Shown here: positions 11,454-23,837 of the stretch, one piece after another
Numbering within the stretch: the first letter of the stretch is position 1
Layout of the letters: every line of letters begins with the position of its first letter
From: Cylindrodendrum hubeiense
Lineage: Eukaryota; Ascomycota; Sordariomycetes; Hypocreales; Nectriaceae
Assembly (NCBI GenBank): GCA_014621425.1
Contig: JAANBB010000025.1
Span: forward strand, 154,995-218,994
Reading direction: 5' to 3'
Length of the DNA stretch: 64,000 nucleotides
Position numbers and translations under genes: made by a program
The notes under the pieces: model-generated
The model's database searches: none
Told to the model about the DNA's origin: nothing
Seen by the model: the letters and a program-made list of their open reading frames with translations, nothing else

Positions 11454-13036
11454 CTATAGCTGAGGCTTTTCCTTCAGTGAAGCCGTCTTTTGTTGGAAGA
11501 GCTTGACCATTTGGCGGATGGAGAGATCAAGCAGGACGTCTTCACTACCACCTGGGATCCTTGCACCTGGAACTTCACGATAAATTTCTTGAAAATGCGT
11601 TAGTTTTCGGCATTGTAAAATATGAAGGGTTGACGAGGACTTACTCTCAATGATTTCACCCTGCCCGGATCGAGTATAACCATTGCCGCCAAACAGTAAC
11701 ACTGCGCATCTCGCACATTCATCCAAGACCATCCCGGCATTTGCCTTGCACAGAGCCGTAAGACCGCCCAGTTCTTTATCGGCATTTGCCTTGTCCATTT
11801 TCGTCAGCTGGTAAGCAAAAGACTCAACCCATGCGGACTGGGACTCGAGCGCAGCTGCGCACTTGGCAAGGCGATGGCGAACGACCGGCTGATCCATCAG
11901 TGTCTAGGTTGAGTTAGCATATTGATGTGCTTGCAGTAACGATGATGTGAGAAAATGGTTACCTTGCCGAATGCCTCTCGCTTCAAGCAGTATGCAAACG
12001 CGGTGCTCAGGGCCACGCGAGCTTGGCGAGTAACGCCAATGGAGATAAAAAGTCGCTCGTGATTGAAGTTATTCATGACATACTTCATGCCATCGCCTTC
12101 CTTGCCGATGAGGTTCTCTCGGGGAACCTTGACATCGTCGAGCTCGATGAAGGATGTTCCAGCTGAAATCTGGCCTGCTACCTTGAGGCGGCGCCGGGAA
12201 ACGCCCGGGTTGTCTTTGAGGGGCACGACGAGGAGAGAAATGCCCTTCGCACCCGAGCCTTCAGGTCCAGTACGGACAGCCATGGTGGCAGAGTCGGCCA
12301 TCATACCGTTGGTGATCCATTTCTTGGCTCCGTTGACGATGTAAAAACGTCCGCATTCGCTAATTTGGGCCGTCGTCGTAATATTTGCTACATCCGAACC
12401 TGCACTATTGGGCACGTTGCCGCATTAGGCGCTGCGACGAACGGTTATGTGACTTGGGGTTTTCACTCACTCTGGTTCGGTAATGGCAATGCATGACCGC
12501 GTCTTCCCGAGAAGAAGATCCGGGAGAAACCTGTCCTGCAGCTGCTTATCGGCGTAGCGTAGTAGCGGGGGTACACCAAAAGCCATGCCGGTCGTGATAC
12601 CGCCGGAGGGACCAGCGAGCCCAGCTCGACTCATCTACAAGCTCATGGTCAGTCATTTTGCCAAAAGCCGGCTATTAATGAACGCATAAACGTCAAGACG
12701 CACCTCGTCCGCATAGATCAGGCCGTGGAGCGTGTTCCATTCCTCGACGGGGATATCTCCGGGCATGTGCGTAATCCCGAGCTTACGGAGCCACTCGGCG
12801 GGCAGTGGCGCGGGCAAGGCGGGCAGGAGAAAGTTGCCGCGGGCGAAATCAGAGAAGACATGAGAGGGAAGCTCCTCGGCTGTTTCCCACTGGAGGGCAG
12901 ACCTGTTCAGGTGCTTGTCGATGAACTCCCTGCATGCGCGCTGCAGTTTGTGATGAGACGCGTCAAAGTACGGCGACGGCAGGCCATTTAGCCACGGAGG
13001 CTCCGCGAAGGGCACTGAGGGGGTTGAGACGGCCAT
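11454..13036 (-). CDS. Acyl-CoA dehydrogenase family protein
   Basis: An FAD-linked flavoprotein that introduces a trans double bond into an acyl-CoA. Five exons are separated by short introns (near 12655-12699, 12415-12464, 11899-11960 and 11589-11642). Landmarks are an N-terminal helical domain, TEPDAGSDVANI rebuilt across an intron (FAD-contact region), VNGAKKWITNG in the beta domain, and LLFGGNGYTRSG near the C terminus. The usual MCAD-type Glu position in the last exon reads RIPGGSED, where Pro takes the place of that Glu. NNFNHERL in the helix G region offers a Glu at the place used by isovaleryl- and long-chain enzymes. This points to branched or bulky substrates, though only by analogy. 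The N-terminal region before the core is longer than in mitochondrial enzymes. It probably acts on the product of the CoA ligase. Confidence 0.9.
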
Positions 13037-13184
13037 GTTTTAGCGTTAGGCGTCAATTGTGCGGTGGTGAATTTGGATGATGCGGGGTTGACTTGTTGTG
13101 AATAGTTTCAGAAAGCTGGCTGGAGCTGAGATAAATGCAGTGGATTTTGATACAGGATTGTGATTCAGACTGGCCTGTGACGGA

Positions 13185-13272
13185 CCTCGGGCCACCTCAG
13201 CACCCCCGTGAGACATGTCCAAACCTGGCTGTGGAATGGGTGGCGGCCAGGAGGATTTGACCCGAAATACCG
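13185..13272. promoter_or_regulatory. CCTCGG and CCG-AAATA-CCG upstream of the acyl-CoA dehydrogenase
   Basis: CCTCGG is at 13185-13190 and a CCG-N5-CCG repeat with AAATA spacer at 13262-13272, 226 bp upstream of the dehydrogenase start at 13036. They sit in a 1,048-bp intergenic region (13037-14084) shared with the divergent regulator gene at 14085. The rest of that region shows no further element that I recognise. Confidence 0.5.
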
Positions 13273-14084
13273 AGTCTCTTCCCGAGGTGTTTTCCAAAAA
13301 TGGACGACAGATGACACATCCCACAGACCCTTGCATGGGAGGATTGTGCTGACGGACATGGGTTGGAAGAAAAGAACGGCAGACCGACTATGTGTAATAT
13401 GGGATGGAATACGCCTTTGAGGTTTGTTGGTTGACCCGGTACTCCCTCCATCTTGATCTGCTCGCCACAGGGGGATTGGGATGCATCACTGGCTGAATGT
13501 TCAGCGGTGCTGACAGCGTTTCACTTGGGACGCAGGGTCTACTTCGTATAGCGGCCTGGATCAATTGCCCGCTGTCAAGCCCCCAGCAGCTCTGCACCCA
13601 CCTGTCAACTCATCCAGATCCCGGTTTCAGCACTGACTTTGTTGCAACCTCCACTGGCAAAATACAGCAGTCGGTAGCTATGCGTCAGTGAGACTCGGGG
13701 GAGCCTGACGCCTCCACGACCGTGCTCCCACGCCGCTATGCCCAGATTCGTAGGTAGCACCTCGCCCGTCCTAAGCCAAGATAAGGCAAACAGGTGTGGG
13801 CACCAATGACATCTCTACGGTTAGGAGACGCCCAGACTCGCTCCAGTTGGCCTTGGATCTCAGTCCCCCCAACTCCAAGGCTCTCCAGGGGGAGGCGGAT
13901 CCCATGCATTGCCCCGGATTTTGGCTACCCGCTTCCCCGCATCTTGGTACGCAATCTGACTTCTATCACCATCTCGATTAAGCATGCCCCATACCACCGA
14001 CGTTGCCTTATATAGATCTCGACTTTTTTCCCTTCCCATTGCGCATTGCTTCAGATACTCCGCAGCTCACCGTCGGGGAAGGCC

Positions 14085-17000
14085 ATGGTTGTCGCTACTG
14101 AAAACCAGGAAAGCTCACCAGACTCGGAGGACTGGGTGCTGAGGTATGTCAATGACCTGCGAATGACTTCCCCCTCTTCCGGCTGTACCCCCGCAATTAC
14201 TGACGCTTTCTCCCAAACCTCCAGGCGAACTCCAAAGGCGTGCAGGTTGTGTCGCAAGAAGAAAGTCCGCTGTAAGTAATGATTTACAAATGGCAGGCCA
14301 CCGTCATACGGCTCTCGGCTCTGACATGCAGCTACTGACCTCTGCATGTCTCGCGAATTCAGGCGACGGCGGACAGCCCACATGTGCTCAATGCCTGGTC
14401 CACAAAAGCGATTGCATTTACCTTCCACGAGCCCAACGAGCGAAGCGAAGTCATAAGGAGCGAAGAAATTCCTCCAGTCAACAGCCTCGCAACAGACACG
14501 ACTCTGGTTCATCGTCTTTCGTGACAGCCAGCGTTGGTGTGCCTTCATCTGCGACCAACTGGAACAGTAGGCGCTCCCCTACCATTTTGAGACTCTGCTC
14601 TGATTTCAATGTCAGGGACACTCGGTACATCCGGAATTAACCAGCAACCGCCGACACCCCCGGGTCACACTACCGAGAATGCCACATACACCGTGCAGAA
14701 ACCCCCAACGCCCCCAGACGCTGCAGCCGGTGCTGTCCAACCGATCGATCGGGACGTCGATGCCATCGCAGATACTATCAACTGTGCAGACCACAATGGT
14801 AGCCCTGATCAGATACACGCCGTTAACCAACTTGATCAAGATATGAGCTCAAATATATTCGATGTGCACCAAAACGGCCACAACGCGACAGATCCATATC
14901 ACCCCCACGATCCACCGAACTTGGACACTACTTTGGATTATCAGAACGCTCAATATTGTTTGATGGATGGGGACAGCCCCTCAATATCACTTCTCGACTG
15001 CGCCCTTTTGTCCGTCAACGACGACTATCAGACCCTCATCGACCCCAACCTGCAAAGCGGAGATATCCCCGACGAGACCAATCCCAACTCTGACATTGCC
15101 GAAGCAGCTAATGGCTCTATGGACATCGATAGCTCATCAATGGAGGCTAGCCAAAACATAGACCTGGAAGAAGATATTGGACACAGTCTACAGTCGACCC
15201 TAGTAGGTCACATGAAATACATGGGTATGTTGTCCCATCCATCCGATCTCATTTCAATGGCGAGCTAATATATATGCTCGGATAGGACCTAGCATGTCGG
15301 TACGAAGACTTCTCTCCGAACTTTTGACCCAGATCCGTGTAGAGTAATGCTGACGTATAATGTAGTTCATACCTGCGACTCGCCTCGGCCAAGAATGGAT
15401 TACCAGAGTTACAGGGTCGAGCTACTTCTCAACCCAACTACAGACATTCCTCCGCGAATGGACGCCAATTAACAGCGCGTTGGATTTGCATCTGTCTTAT
15501 GATTATACTGTGATGCCATCGTACGAGACAGCATTGGACTTTGTCCACTGTGAGTTACTCAATATTATCATTCCACCTCTCACGGAGTACATTGATTAAA
15601 CTTTATCTTTCATCAGGTTACTTCGCTACAGTTCAGTCGTAAGTAGACCTCTCATTGATCCATAGACTACTTCACTCACTAATCTCGACCTCACAGAGCA
15701 TTTCCCATTCTCGACGAAAAGGAGTTTATCGACCACCTTGAGACTAGCTACAGTACACTTATGCCTTCCGAAGACCCAACTTGGTGTGCTCTAGTCAATG
15801 TCGTGCTAGCGATCGGATGTCGAGCAACACCAGGTTCAAGTGATGCGACCTACTGCGGACTATTTGACAATGCCCTCAGCCTGTTCACAAGCGTCTCGCT
15901 AGGATGGGCCAAGTTGGAGAAAGTGCAAACTCTCATCCTTATGGTATGGATTCTTGCTCAACGTTTCCCCATAGGTCTAACAAAAGAATCAGTACATATT
16001 TGGCAGCCATACGACATCTGCTCATTGGGGCTACACATTTCTCTCTTGCGCGGTCAGCGAAAGTTATGCGATGGGGCTGCATGTTGAACCCTCTAAATCA
16101 TGGGCCCTCTCAGACACGGACGTGAAGCGCCGAAGTCTGCTATTCTGGACTCTATTCTGTCTGGACGCTCGTAAGACACCACTACAACTGCTTCATAGTC
16201 GGAACACTGACTCAAATGCAAGAACTCATCTTTCGTCTTGGAAGACCACCACTCCTCCGAAGACAAGAAATATCTCAACAACTACCCTCCAAGGAAATCC
16301 TCGCTACTGGCTTCTCCACCCAACCATATCACCATCCAACCACTGGCATGGATGCTTCATGGTGGGGCAAGATGTTTATTAAAAACATTGAAACATCCCA
16401 CCTCCTCTTAGATGTTCACGACTTTGCTTGCGTGAAACCAGAAATGCCCAGCTTAGACCATCGTCTATGTAAACTTGAAGCGAAGGTCAGTAAATTGCCA
16501 AGACCCGTACAGAAAAAAACTAATGGTTGTGTATAACAGATTGCAGATGCCTGTTCGAATCTGGAGTCTGAAGGGATCCTTCAAAATGGAAGCTCCATGG
16601 TGCATAACTTGAACCAAAGCGAAGGAATGATACTACCAATTGCCATTGTCCAGAGTAGTATTTTTCTCGCCAAATGGGTTCTGCGCCTAAGGCCGATCGG
16701 ATTGAAGACTGTCCAGCAACTGCAACAACTACGCCTCGATATCGTTGACTTACCACGAGGACCTTCGCAGTCCTTGACTGAAGACCTAGATATTGCATCT
16801 GAAGCTGCTGGGTCGCTGATTGAGCTTGTGTCTTCATTTACGAAGGACAATCAAAACTTTCATTGGTAAGCTCTATGATAACTACTCACCGAAGATGTAA
16901 TTAACATATTCCCAGGTACCTGGCTCCGCTACCAGTCTTTGCTCTATATGTTCTCTTCTTGTCCATACTTCATCAACCACTTGGTCCTAAGGCCAATCAA

Positions 17001-17228
17001 TATATGGAACTGATGTCAATGGTGGTGGAGTCGACCGCCCAGGGCGCCAACATGCCGCGCCCCCTTATCTCGGACCTTCATCTCACTCATTGGCTCGCCT
17101 TCTTCTCTCGAACAGCTCGTATGGCAATATCTCGAGCTAAAAAGTCTCAGAGCAATCGAAACAACAATATGGGCGGGCCTGTGCAACCAGGTCGTTTACT
17201 ACTCGATGGAACTCGAACGTCACCGTGA
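14085..17228 (+). CDS. Zn2Cys6 transcription factor with fungal-specific regulatory domain
   Basis: A fungal zinc-cluster regulator spread over about ten exons. The DNA-binding domain is joined from three exons as RRTPKACRLCRKKKVRC, DGGQPTC and AQCLVHKSDC, giving Cx2Cx6Cx6Cx2Cx6C. A long acidic, Asn/Asp/Pro-rich linker follows, coded about 14613-15225, probably an activation or flexible region. The middle region around 15360-16130 shows the fungal_trans type domain, with AFPILDEKEF, CALVNVVLAIGCR and ESYAMGLHVEP. The start at 14085 (MVVATENQ) is chosen over an in-frame ATG 39 bp upstream because it lies closer to the domain; both are possible. The gene sits inside the enzyme cluster and diverges from the acyl-CoA dehydrogenase, so it may be a pathway regulator. 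The C-terminal exon is shorter than in many relatives. Confidence 0.85.
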
Positions 17229-17519
17229 ACTGACACGGGTTTCAACTAGTGGGCCGAATCTTCTATCGCTGCATTTTGCGGCAAAGCACAGCCCGTGTAT
17301 AATTCTGAAGCTAGATATAGACGAGACATTATTCCTGACACGCAATAACCGCGGGATCTATAAAACGTACCAAGTAAATACACGAAGAGCAACTTGGAGT
17401 GGGTGATGAACTAGCACTCTTCAACATTAGAGTAATTATAGCACAAAGCCACATTTTCATCATCACAGAACGTTCTAAGTGGATGCCATTTATTTTGCTT
17501 GGTTATCTTGCTTTTGACC

Positions 17520-20344
17520 CTACAGCGTATGTTCTAACTCCACCATACTGTCATCCTCCATCCATTGCAAGATGTCCGCAATATCGTCTCCAGCATCTAT
17601 CCCTGTCAGAGTATGTGGGTCAAATAAATCCCCTGGAGTCTGTACATAGTCTCTGATGGATTCAAATAAGGCAAAGTCAATTCCTTCGGTCTCAAAACCT
17701 TCCATAATGAAGGTTGAAGTCTTTTCATGAGCAGTATCTTCAGTTGTTGAGCTTACAGAGCATGGACTGATGATCTCAGTAGAGTGCTCAGGTGTGGGAG
17801 GGGGGTTGTTTGGCGAATTTGGTGGTGCTGCAAGCAACTGTCGGTAGTCGAGCTCTCTAACGAGAACCTCTGATGCCTGGCCACTGTCTCCAAAAATGCC
17901 ACGAAGGGTTGCTGGGAAATCTCCTTCGCCAACCAACCTGTCCTTGCTAAGACTTAAATCCATTGTGAAAACAAGTCGCAAGTAGCAGTTCGGTTGCGCT
18001 GTAAGGAGATCGGTCCAGTCAATCTTGACATTTTTGGCAAATTCCTCGTTCCCAGGCGATAGGTGACGCAGTACTGACTCTTTCCGCTGTACTAGGTCAA
18101 CAATATGGCGCATCCTTCTGCTCACAAAGTCAACGGCGTCATATTGGGTGTGGTACACCATCATGGCTTTGACGACAGTGGTAAGTCTGTGTTGTTTCAA
18201 GGTCAGGAATGAATTTTCGTCAGGTGGTAGATCACCTCCAGTATAAGCAGACGAAAGCTCAGCATCAAGCATATGTAGAACGAGTGGCAGTGCGGTACAG
18301 GCAACTGCGCTGATAGGAAGCCAGCGAGCTAGGCCGAGTGAGGTGAGTTCCTTAAGGCACTCTGTGACGGCAACTACAGCATCCTGTAACTCATGCCGAT
18401 TTTCGCAGATTTTGGAAAGATCGCCTGCTGGCGTGAATACAGCTGGGCTCAGCATGTACGCTTTCTTCGGCGAGGGTGCAGCCGTAAGAAGTAATACTTC
18501 ATGATGGCATAGGGCGGCCCGTGCAGTGCTTTATTGAAGAGGTTAGTAGGGTAATTCTTGGAGCCCTAAGATTCGCAATCCACTTACTGGTAATACATGT
18601 ACATCAAATCTCTATATAACGTAACAGACTCGTGCTGACACTTGGCCAACTCTGCTCGATGTAGTGGAGGAAACTGGCAGTTGGCCTGCTTGTTCCACCT
18701 ACGTAGGGCTAACTTGCAATCTTTTGTCTTGAGAACTTCTTCAGAGAGAACTAGCCGTCCATGGCATGGTGCATCATCCGGCGGATAGGCCATGAGCAAC
18801 ACCTCTGTGAGCACAATGCAAAGTTCCGAAGTCTGCACGATAATTCGGATCAAAGTCCGCTTAGTTTCCGCGTTGTAAACTTTGCTTCGATGGATTTCAC
18901 TCTCAAAATCTTCGTAGCTAAGAGATGGGAATGCCTCAAAGTTGAAATCGGCACGGGTGATTTGGATGCTGCGCCTGCAGCACAGTGGAAGAATCCTGTC
19001 TCTCATGATGCAGCACCACCACAATCTTTTGAGAGTATTTGGGCTAGCCAGCAGAGGCTTCACCTCACCTCTTTCATATTGGTGGGCTTCGGCAATTCTC
19101 GCATGCTGAATTGCAATGCTCAGCCACGTGGTATTTCGTTTCTTCAATCCTTGATTTGAACTTGTTGCCCAAAATGACAGTAACAACGCAGCCTGGGCAA
19201 TGCTAACTGATGAGGACTCGACTTCAAGGTCATACAAAAGCTAGGTGACATTTTGTCAGCCTCGGTCTATGGGTTCACAAGTAGCTGGAAGGGTACCTTG
19301 GTCACACGAAAAAGCCCGAACCTCGCCACTTTGACGTTGGAAAAGCCAAGCGCTTTTATGCATTCGGGAGAAACAAACTGAATTAGTTAGTCAATCAGGA
19401 TACTACCAGTTGGGAAGCGTGCAATCTCACAACACAGGTTGCAAATATGATGGCTTGAAAGACGAGCAAGGATATCTTATTGTTAGCTCCAGCAATTCCA
19501 TTTGGTTTGCCGTAGTATAAATCCCAAAAATCCCCCTCGTTTAATAGAGGGAGGACAGGGTGAACGTGAAGAAAGTATTGTTGCACTAACTCATCTAGAG
19601 CAGGGCGGGTAGGAACACGAAGACATCCTTGCATCTCCAGAAAGCTGACGTCCAAGGTACTCAGGTTGTGCAAGTCGCTCACTGATATGAATGGATAATA
19701 TGAGTAGAAAACATATGAGGGCATCTTTTTGAGAACCTCGTGTCGAGCACGCTGAGTTGAACTGTCATCGAGCTTCAAGTCCGCACAAGTAAGGATGCTT
19801 TCGGGCGAGGAAGCATGGCTTGGTGTTTCGCCGGTCGTATCTCGATATTCATCGCTTTCTGTGGTTCGGAAATTTACGGCTGCATCCAACCCAGAATCAG
19901 CTTGACTATTGTTTATTTTTGGCGATCGACATTTCGCAGTCGGGGTGGGTTCTGAGCTTCCAGAACCATCGACGCAATCTGGTGTTCGGCATCCCTCACT
20001 CAAAACAACTTGTAAGCCTGTTTGAGTATCGAGACAGTGCAGTCCCGGGATCGTATCATTCCTTCTTTCTCTCGTTGTCATTCGACTGGCATGTTAGCTC
20101 GGATATGGCATCCGCCGGATGCGGGGGAGGTTCACCTTTTGCCTGCACGGCCAACAATAACGCAGTCCTCGCTATCCAAGTAGCAATTCATGCATGGGAT
20201 TCCTCTCACAGATGCATCGCACCGGACCTTCCGGCGTCGGCAAGACAAACATGCTTTCTTGGCCCGTTTCCGTGTTGATTTGAACTTGCGTCCATGATTG
20301 TTCGGAGATTTTGGGGTCTCTGGTAGGCTCGTTTGCTGGTCCAT
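17520..20344 (-). CDS. Zn2Cys6 transcription factor, Ctf1/FarA-like zinc cluster
   Basis: A second zinc-cluster regulator, in about five exons. The DNA-binding region starts near residue 24 with RKRAKKACLSCRRRKVRC and continues with eight residues before CMNCYLDSEDC. This long loop between Cys 3 and Cys 4 with a GIPCxNC ending is typical of the cutinase factor Ctf1 and the fatty-acid regulators FarA and FarB. The middle region has YPFISVSDL, LQ/YFLHVHPVLPLLNE and LLVFQAIIFA, the classic start of the fungal_trans domain, then LLSFWATSSN. The C terminus is acidic and ends in DDIADILQWMEDD, a likely activation segment. It diverges from the flavin monooxygenase fusion over a promoter with both cluster motifs, which would allow autoregulation. 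It is my best candidate for the cluster activator (inference). Confidence 0.87.
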
Positions 20345-20518
20345 TTCGGCGTTGCGGAATTCTGCAATTGTTTGTCATGCATAATTATCAGTGTCCGAAG
20401 CAACCGGTGTTAATTAAACGGCATTAATTACTTCGGCGACGGAAGCGCGGAAATGCAGGGGCACTTGCGACTTGTATCGGGACTCTCCTCTCCACAATGT
20501 ACCTTTGCCATTATAACG

Positions 20519-20559
20519 CCGAGGCCCCGCATATTGCCAGCAGCAAGCCCGAAATGCCG
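20519..20559. promoter_or_regulatory. Divergent promoter with CCGAGG and CCG-AAATG-CCG
   Basis: CCGAGG is at 20519-20524 and the exact consensus CCGAAATGCCG at 20549-20559, almost midway between the regulator start (20344, 205 bp) and the monooxygenase start (20768, 209 bp). The intergenic stretch is 423 bp. Confidence 0.6.
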
Positions 20560-20767
20560 AACTGTACATGTCACCTGACGCCATGTATCAGATACTGCGA
20601 AACTGAGGGGATGTCTCCTAGACCTTCCGATGGCCGCTTTCGGTGAGCTCCTGGATGCTTAAGAACAAGAGTCCAATGCCCTTTTTGTATTGCAAAGCCC
20701 AAGTCCACGGCATTAACGTATTTTTATTAACCCCGTACTACTATTCCACCCACTTGCTATCATTCCA

Positions 20768-23352
20768 ATGACCGCTTTCAAGGTCGCTATCGTCGGCGGC
20801 AGCATCGCAGGCCTAACGCTTGCGAATCTGCTGGACAGGCTTGGTATCGATTTCATTGTTCTTGAAGCCTACGATAAGATCGCCCCGCAGGTTGGCGCTA
20901 GTATTGGCTGGCATCCGAATGGCCTCCGTATCCTCGACCAGATTGGTTGCTACGAGGACATGCGTGCATCTGCCGCCCCGGCCGAGACCATGACCGCCCG
21001 GACGAGTGACGGACGAGTCCTGTATTCCCACCAACTCAGCAAGTGGGTCAAAGAGAGGTAAACCTTTCCTATTTAGTGCTGAGGCGCGTACAGAACCACT
21101 CTGCTGACACTCATTGCCTACCAAAGACATGGTTACGAGGTTCTCTTTATGGAGCGCCGTGTGGCTCTTGAAATCCTTTTTAAGCACCTCCCAAGCAAGG
21201 ACAAGGTTATAACTAGTCGACGCGTCATTCGGGCAGAACAGCTTGTAGACAAAGTTCGCCTTTACACAAAAGACGGGTCGCAATACGAGGCTGACGTGGT
21301 CATTGGAGCCGATGGAATCCACAGCACTCTTCGTCGCGAGATATGGAAAATGGCAGCCGATGCAGATCCATCCTTTGTGTCCGAAGTTGAAAGCAAAGGT
21401 GAGAGTTAGTCCACAGCCCCATATGAACAATCCATTAACTGTCCCAAAGCCATGAAGACAGAGTACGGGTGCATCTTCGGCTTGTCCAGCCCTACAGGCA
21501 ACTTGAAGGCAACCGAGGTGCATCTTACACACAAAAAGGATGTCACCATTGCCTGCATGGTCGGCCCCAAGAATATACCATATTGGTTCCTGTTCTTCAA
21601 ATTACCGCAGACACATGGTGGAGTTGATCTTCCTCGATACTCTCGAGAAGATGAGATTGCCCTTGCGTCACAAGAAGCCGAAACCTGCATCAATTCCAGT
21701 GTCAAGTTCAAGCAGCTGTACGACAATGTCTCCTTTTCCACAACGACTGCTCTGCCACACCACGTTTTCTCGAAATGGCATTTCGGGCGCATCATTCTGA
21801 TCGGTGACTCGGCTCACAAGGTAAGTATCAGCAGCCCAAGTAATAATATGAGTACTTTTCTAAACACGTTCAGTTCAATCCTATCTCAGGACAAGGCGGC
21901 AATTCCGCGATCGAATCTGCCGCTGCTCTTGTCGATAATCTTGCCATGGCCTTACGACAAAATAATGGTAAGCTTTCAGCTCAGCAAATAGAATTAGTCT
22001 TCACAAACACAACCTCTACACGTCAATACAGAGCTTGGAACTTAGTTGAGCAGAGCATCAATGCACAACGAGTCTCAGCTTGGTCAAATGGGTTGAACCA
22101 ATTCTTGGATTGTCATGTTGCACCCTTGATGAACACGCAGATGTTTGTCGATTCCGTCAGCTCCCCGGTCACAGAGGCATATAAGTGTCATTCATTGAAA
22201 TCCAAAAACAGACCAAGGCTGGTTCCGTTTGTGGATGAACTTCCGACAAAACCAATATCCGACTGGTCTTACACTATTATTACCATAACCGTTTACATGG
22301 GTCTTCTCTACCTTGCCGTCAATGGATTAGCTATCATCCCCGGAAAGTATGGTACCTTCGACGATCTCGACAAGGTTGTGAGCGCTCGAAAATTCGAGAA
22401 CCATGATCAGCTCATGAAAAACTTCGACCATATTCCGGTCCTTGGGTCTTCGATGTCTTATCTGATCGCCGTTTACTTTCCGGGCACGGAATCCTGGGAT
22501 ATCGGATTCTGGCTTATGACTTTCTACCTATCCATCTCGGAATTGGTTGTCTTTGCCACATGGACTGTTGAATCATGCCGTGCAAGGAATCGAGCAGCTT
22601 TGAGCAGAGGTTCAATCGTCTTCGGGTCCATCAGCAACATCACCGCAATTGCATTCGGCTGTTGCTTTTACTACTTGCAGGATAATCTCAGTGCCTCCAG
22701 TGACAACAAGTGGTGGGCATCGTCGATGTTGGTACCTCCGGAGAAGGCCGCTGCGGTTCTTCCAGCAACGTTGCTTGGCATGCTACTGCCGACTCTTCTC
22801 ATGTTCAACATCTGGCTCCCCAGTGATCTTCGCCAATACCTTACAATTGCATGGATGTTTAGTCCCTGGTATCTATATCTCCTGCACAAATACTTCACAC
22901 GATATTATTCCGCTCCCTCGGCCTTTAAAACTGTTTCAGCGGCTCGGACCGAATCCATCGCGCAACTTCGCCAGTTATACATCGTCCTCGGTCTCATTAC
23001 AGGCATCACACATGTTCTAACGGTATCTTATTGCGTTCTTTCATCTGATGAAACCATTTCTTTGGGAAGAATCTTTCTTCTTCGTTACTTCGAGGGCATG
23101 TCTATCTATGAGGGCGATCACATGATGTTCCTCTGGGACATGTACATTACCGTTGCTTCGCTGGCTGTATGGAGTATTTTGAGCACTTGGTCCATGAGCC
23201 GGGCAGGCGTGATTCATGTGAACATGTTTTTGGTGTTTTTCGTCATCTCGGTCGGCTCAATCCTGATCGGACCGGCTGCCATTACCTCGATGTGTTGCCT
23301 TTGGAGAGAGACCCAGAACACATCAAACAATCTCAAGGAAAAGGAGGCCTAA
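20768..23352 (+). CDS. FAD-dependent monooxygenase (PaxM-like) fused to a C-terminal polytopic membrane domain
   Basis: A predicted protein of about 805 residues in four exons. The first 440 residues are a class A flavin monooxygenase: GGSIAG at the N terminus (FAD), [11 protein letters not shown] (DG motif) and LIGDSAHK continuing over an intron to FNPISGQGG (GD motif). This family includes PaxM-type epoxidases of fungal terpenoid pathways. From about residue 470 the protein continues without a stop into some eight hydrophobic segments, for example [69 protein letters not shown] and [16 protein letters not shown]. The membrane part is too long for a simple anchor and has no function that I can name; a membrane-bound cyclase-like partner domain is one possibility. 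It diverges from the Ctf1-like regulator. Confidence 0.85.
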
Positions 23353-23706
23353 AGAGCAGGTCGTCAAAAATAGTGAAGGTCGTCGACCTCTGCTGTATCT
23401 TAGTTGGAATACTCATTTGCATTGGTCTTTCATTTTCTAGCGTGCATTAAATGGATCTGTTTGTGCGCTATAAAGTGTGTCTGTTCATATCTCAACCACA
23501 CTGCCTTTTAGCTAGTGTGGTCTTTAAATCATTCCTCTGGGGCCGAAGAGCCTTAAATGTTTAGAAATATTTGCTTCTTTCAGATCTCGATATTGTGTAG
23601 CATGTCTATCCGCAAGCCACTGAGCTCGATCTGATCGTCTTAAATCAACACAGCCAAAAGCCGAATTCCCAGCCGATTATTTATTTTGTCGCCAAGTGTG
23701 GCACCT

Positions 23707-23717
23707 CCGAGATGCCG
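23707..23717. promoter_or_regulatory. Cluster motif, CCG-AGATG-CCG
   Basis: A CCG-N5-CCG repeat 121 bp upstream of the AtuA-family start at 23838. It lies in the 485-bp gap 23353-23837, which otherwise shows only A/T-rich 3' flank of the previous gene. Confidence 0.55.
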
Positions 23718-23837
23718 GATTCAGCTGATCCGAGACGTAACCTTGACGCACCATTTCAATGATTGTTAGGCAAAGCATCGAATGTCTCCTAAGCCGTTTG
23801 TACGTGCTATCACATTATAATTTACATTCACTTCACC

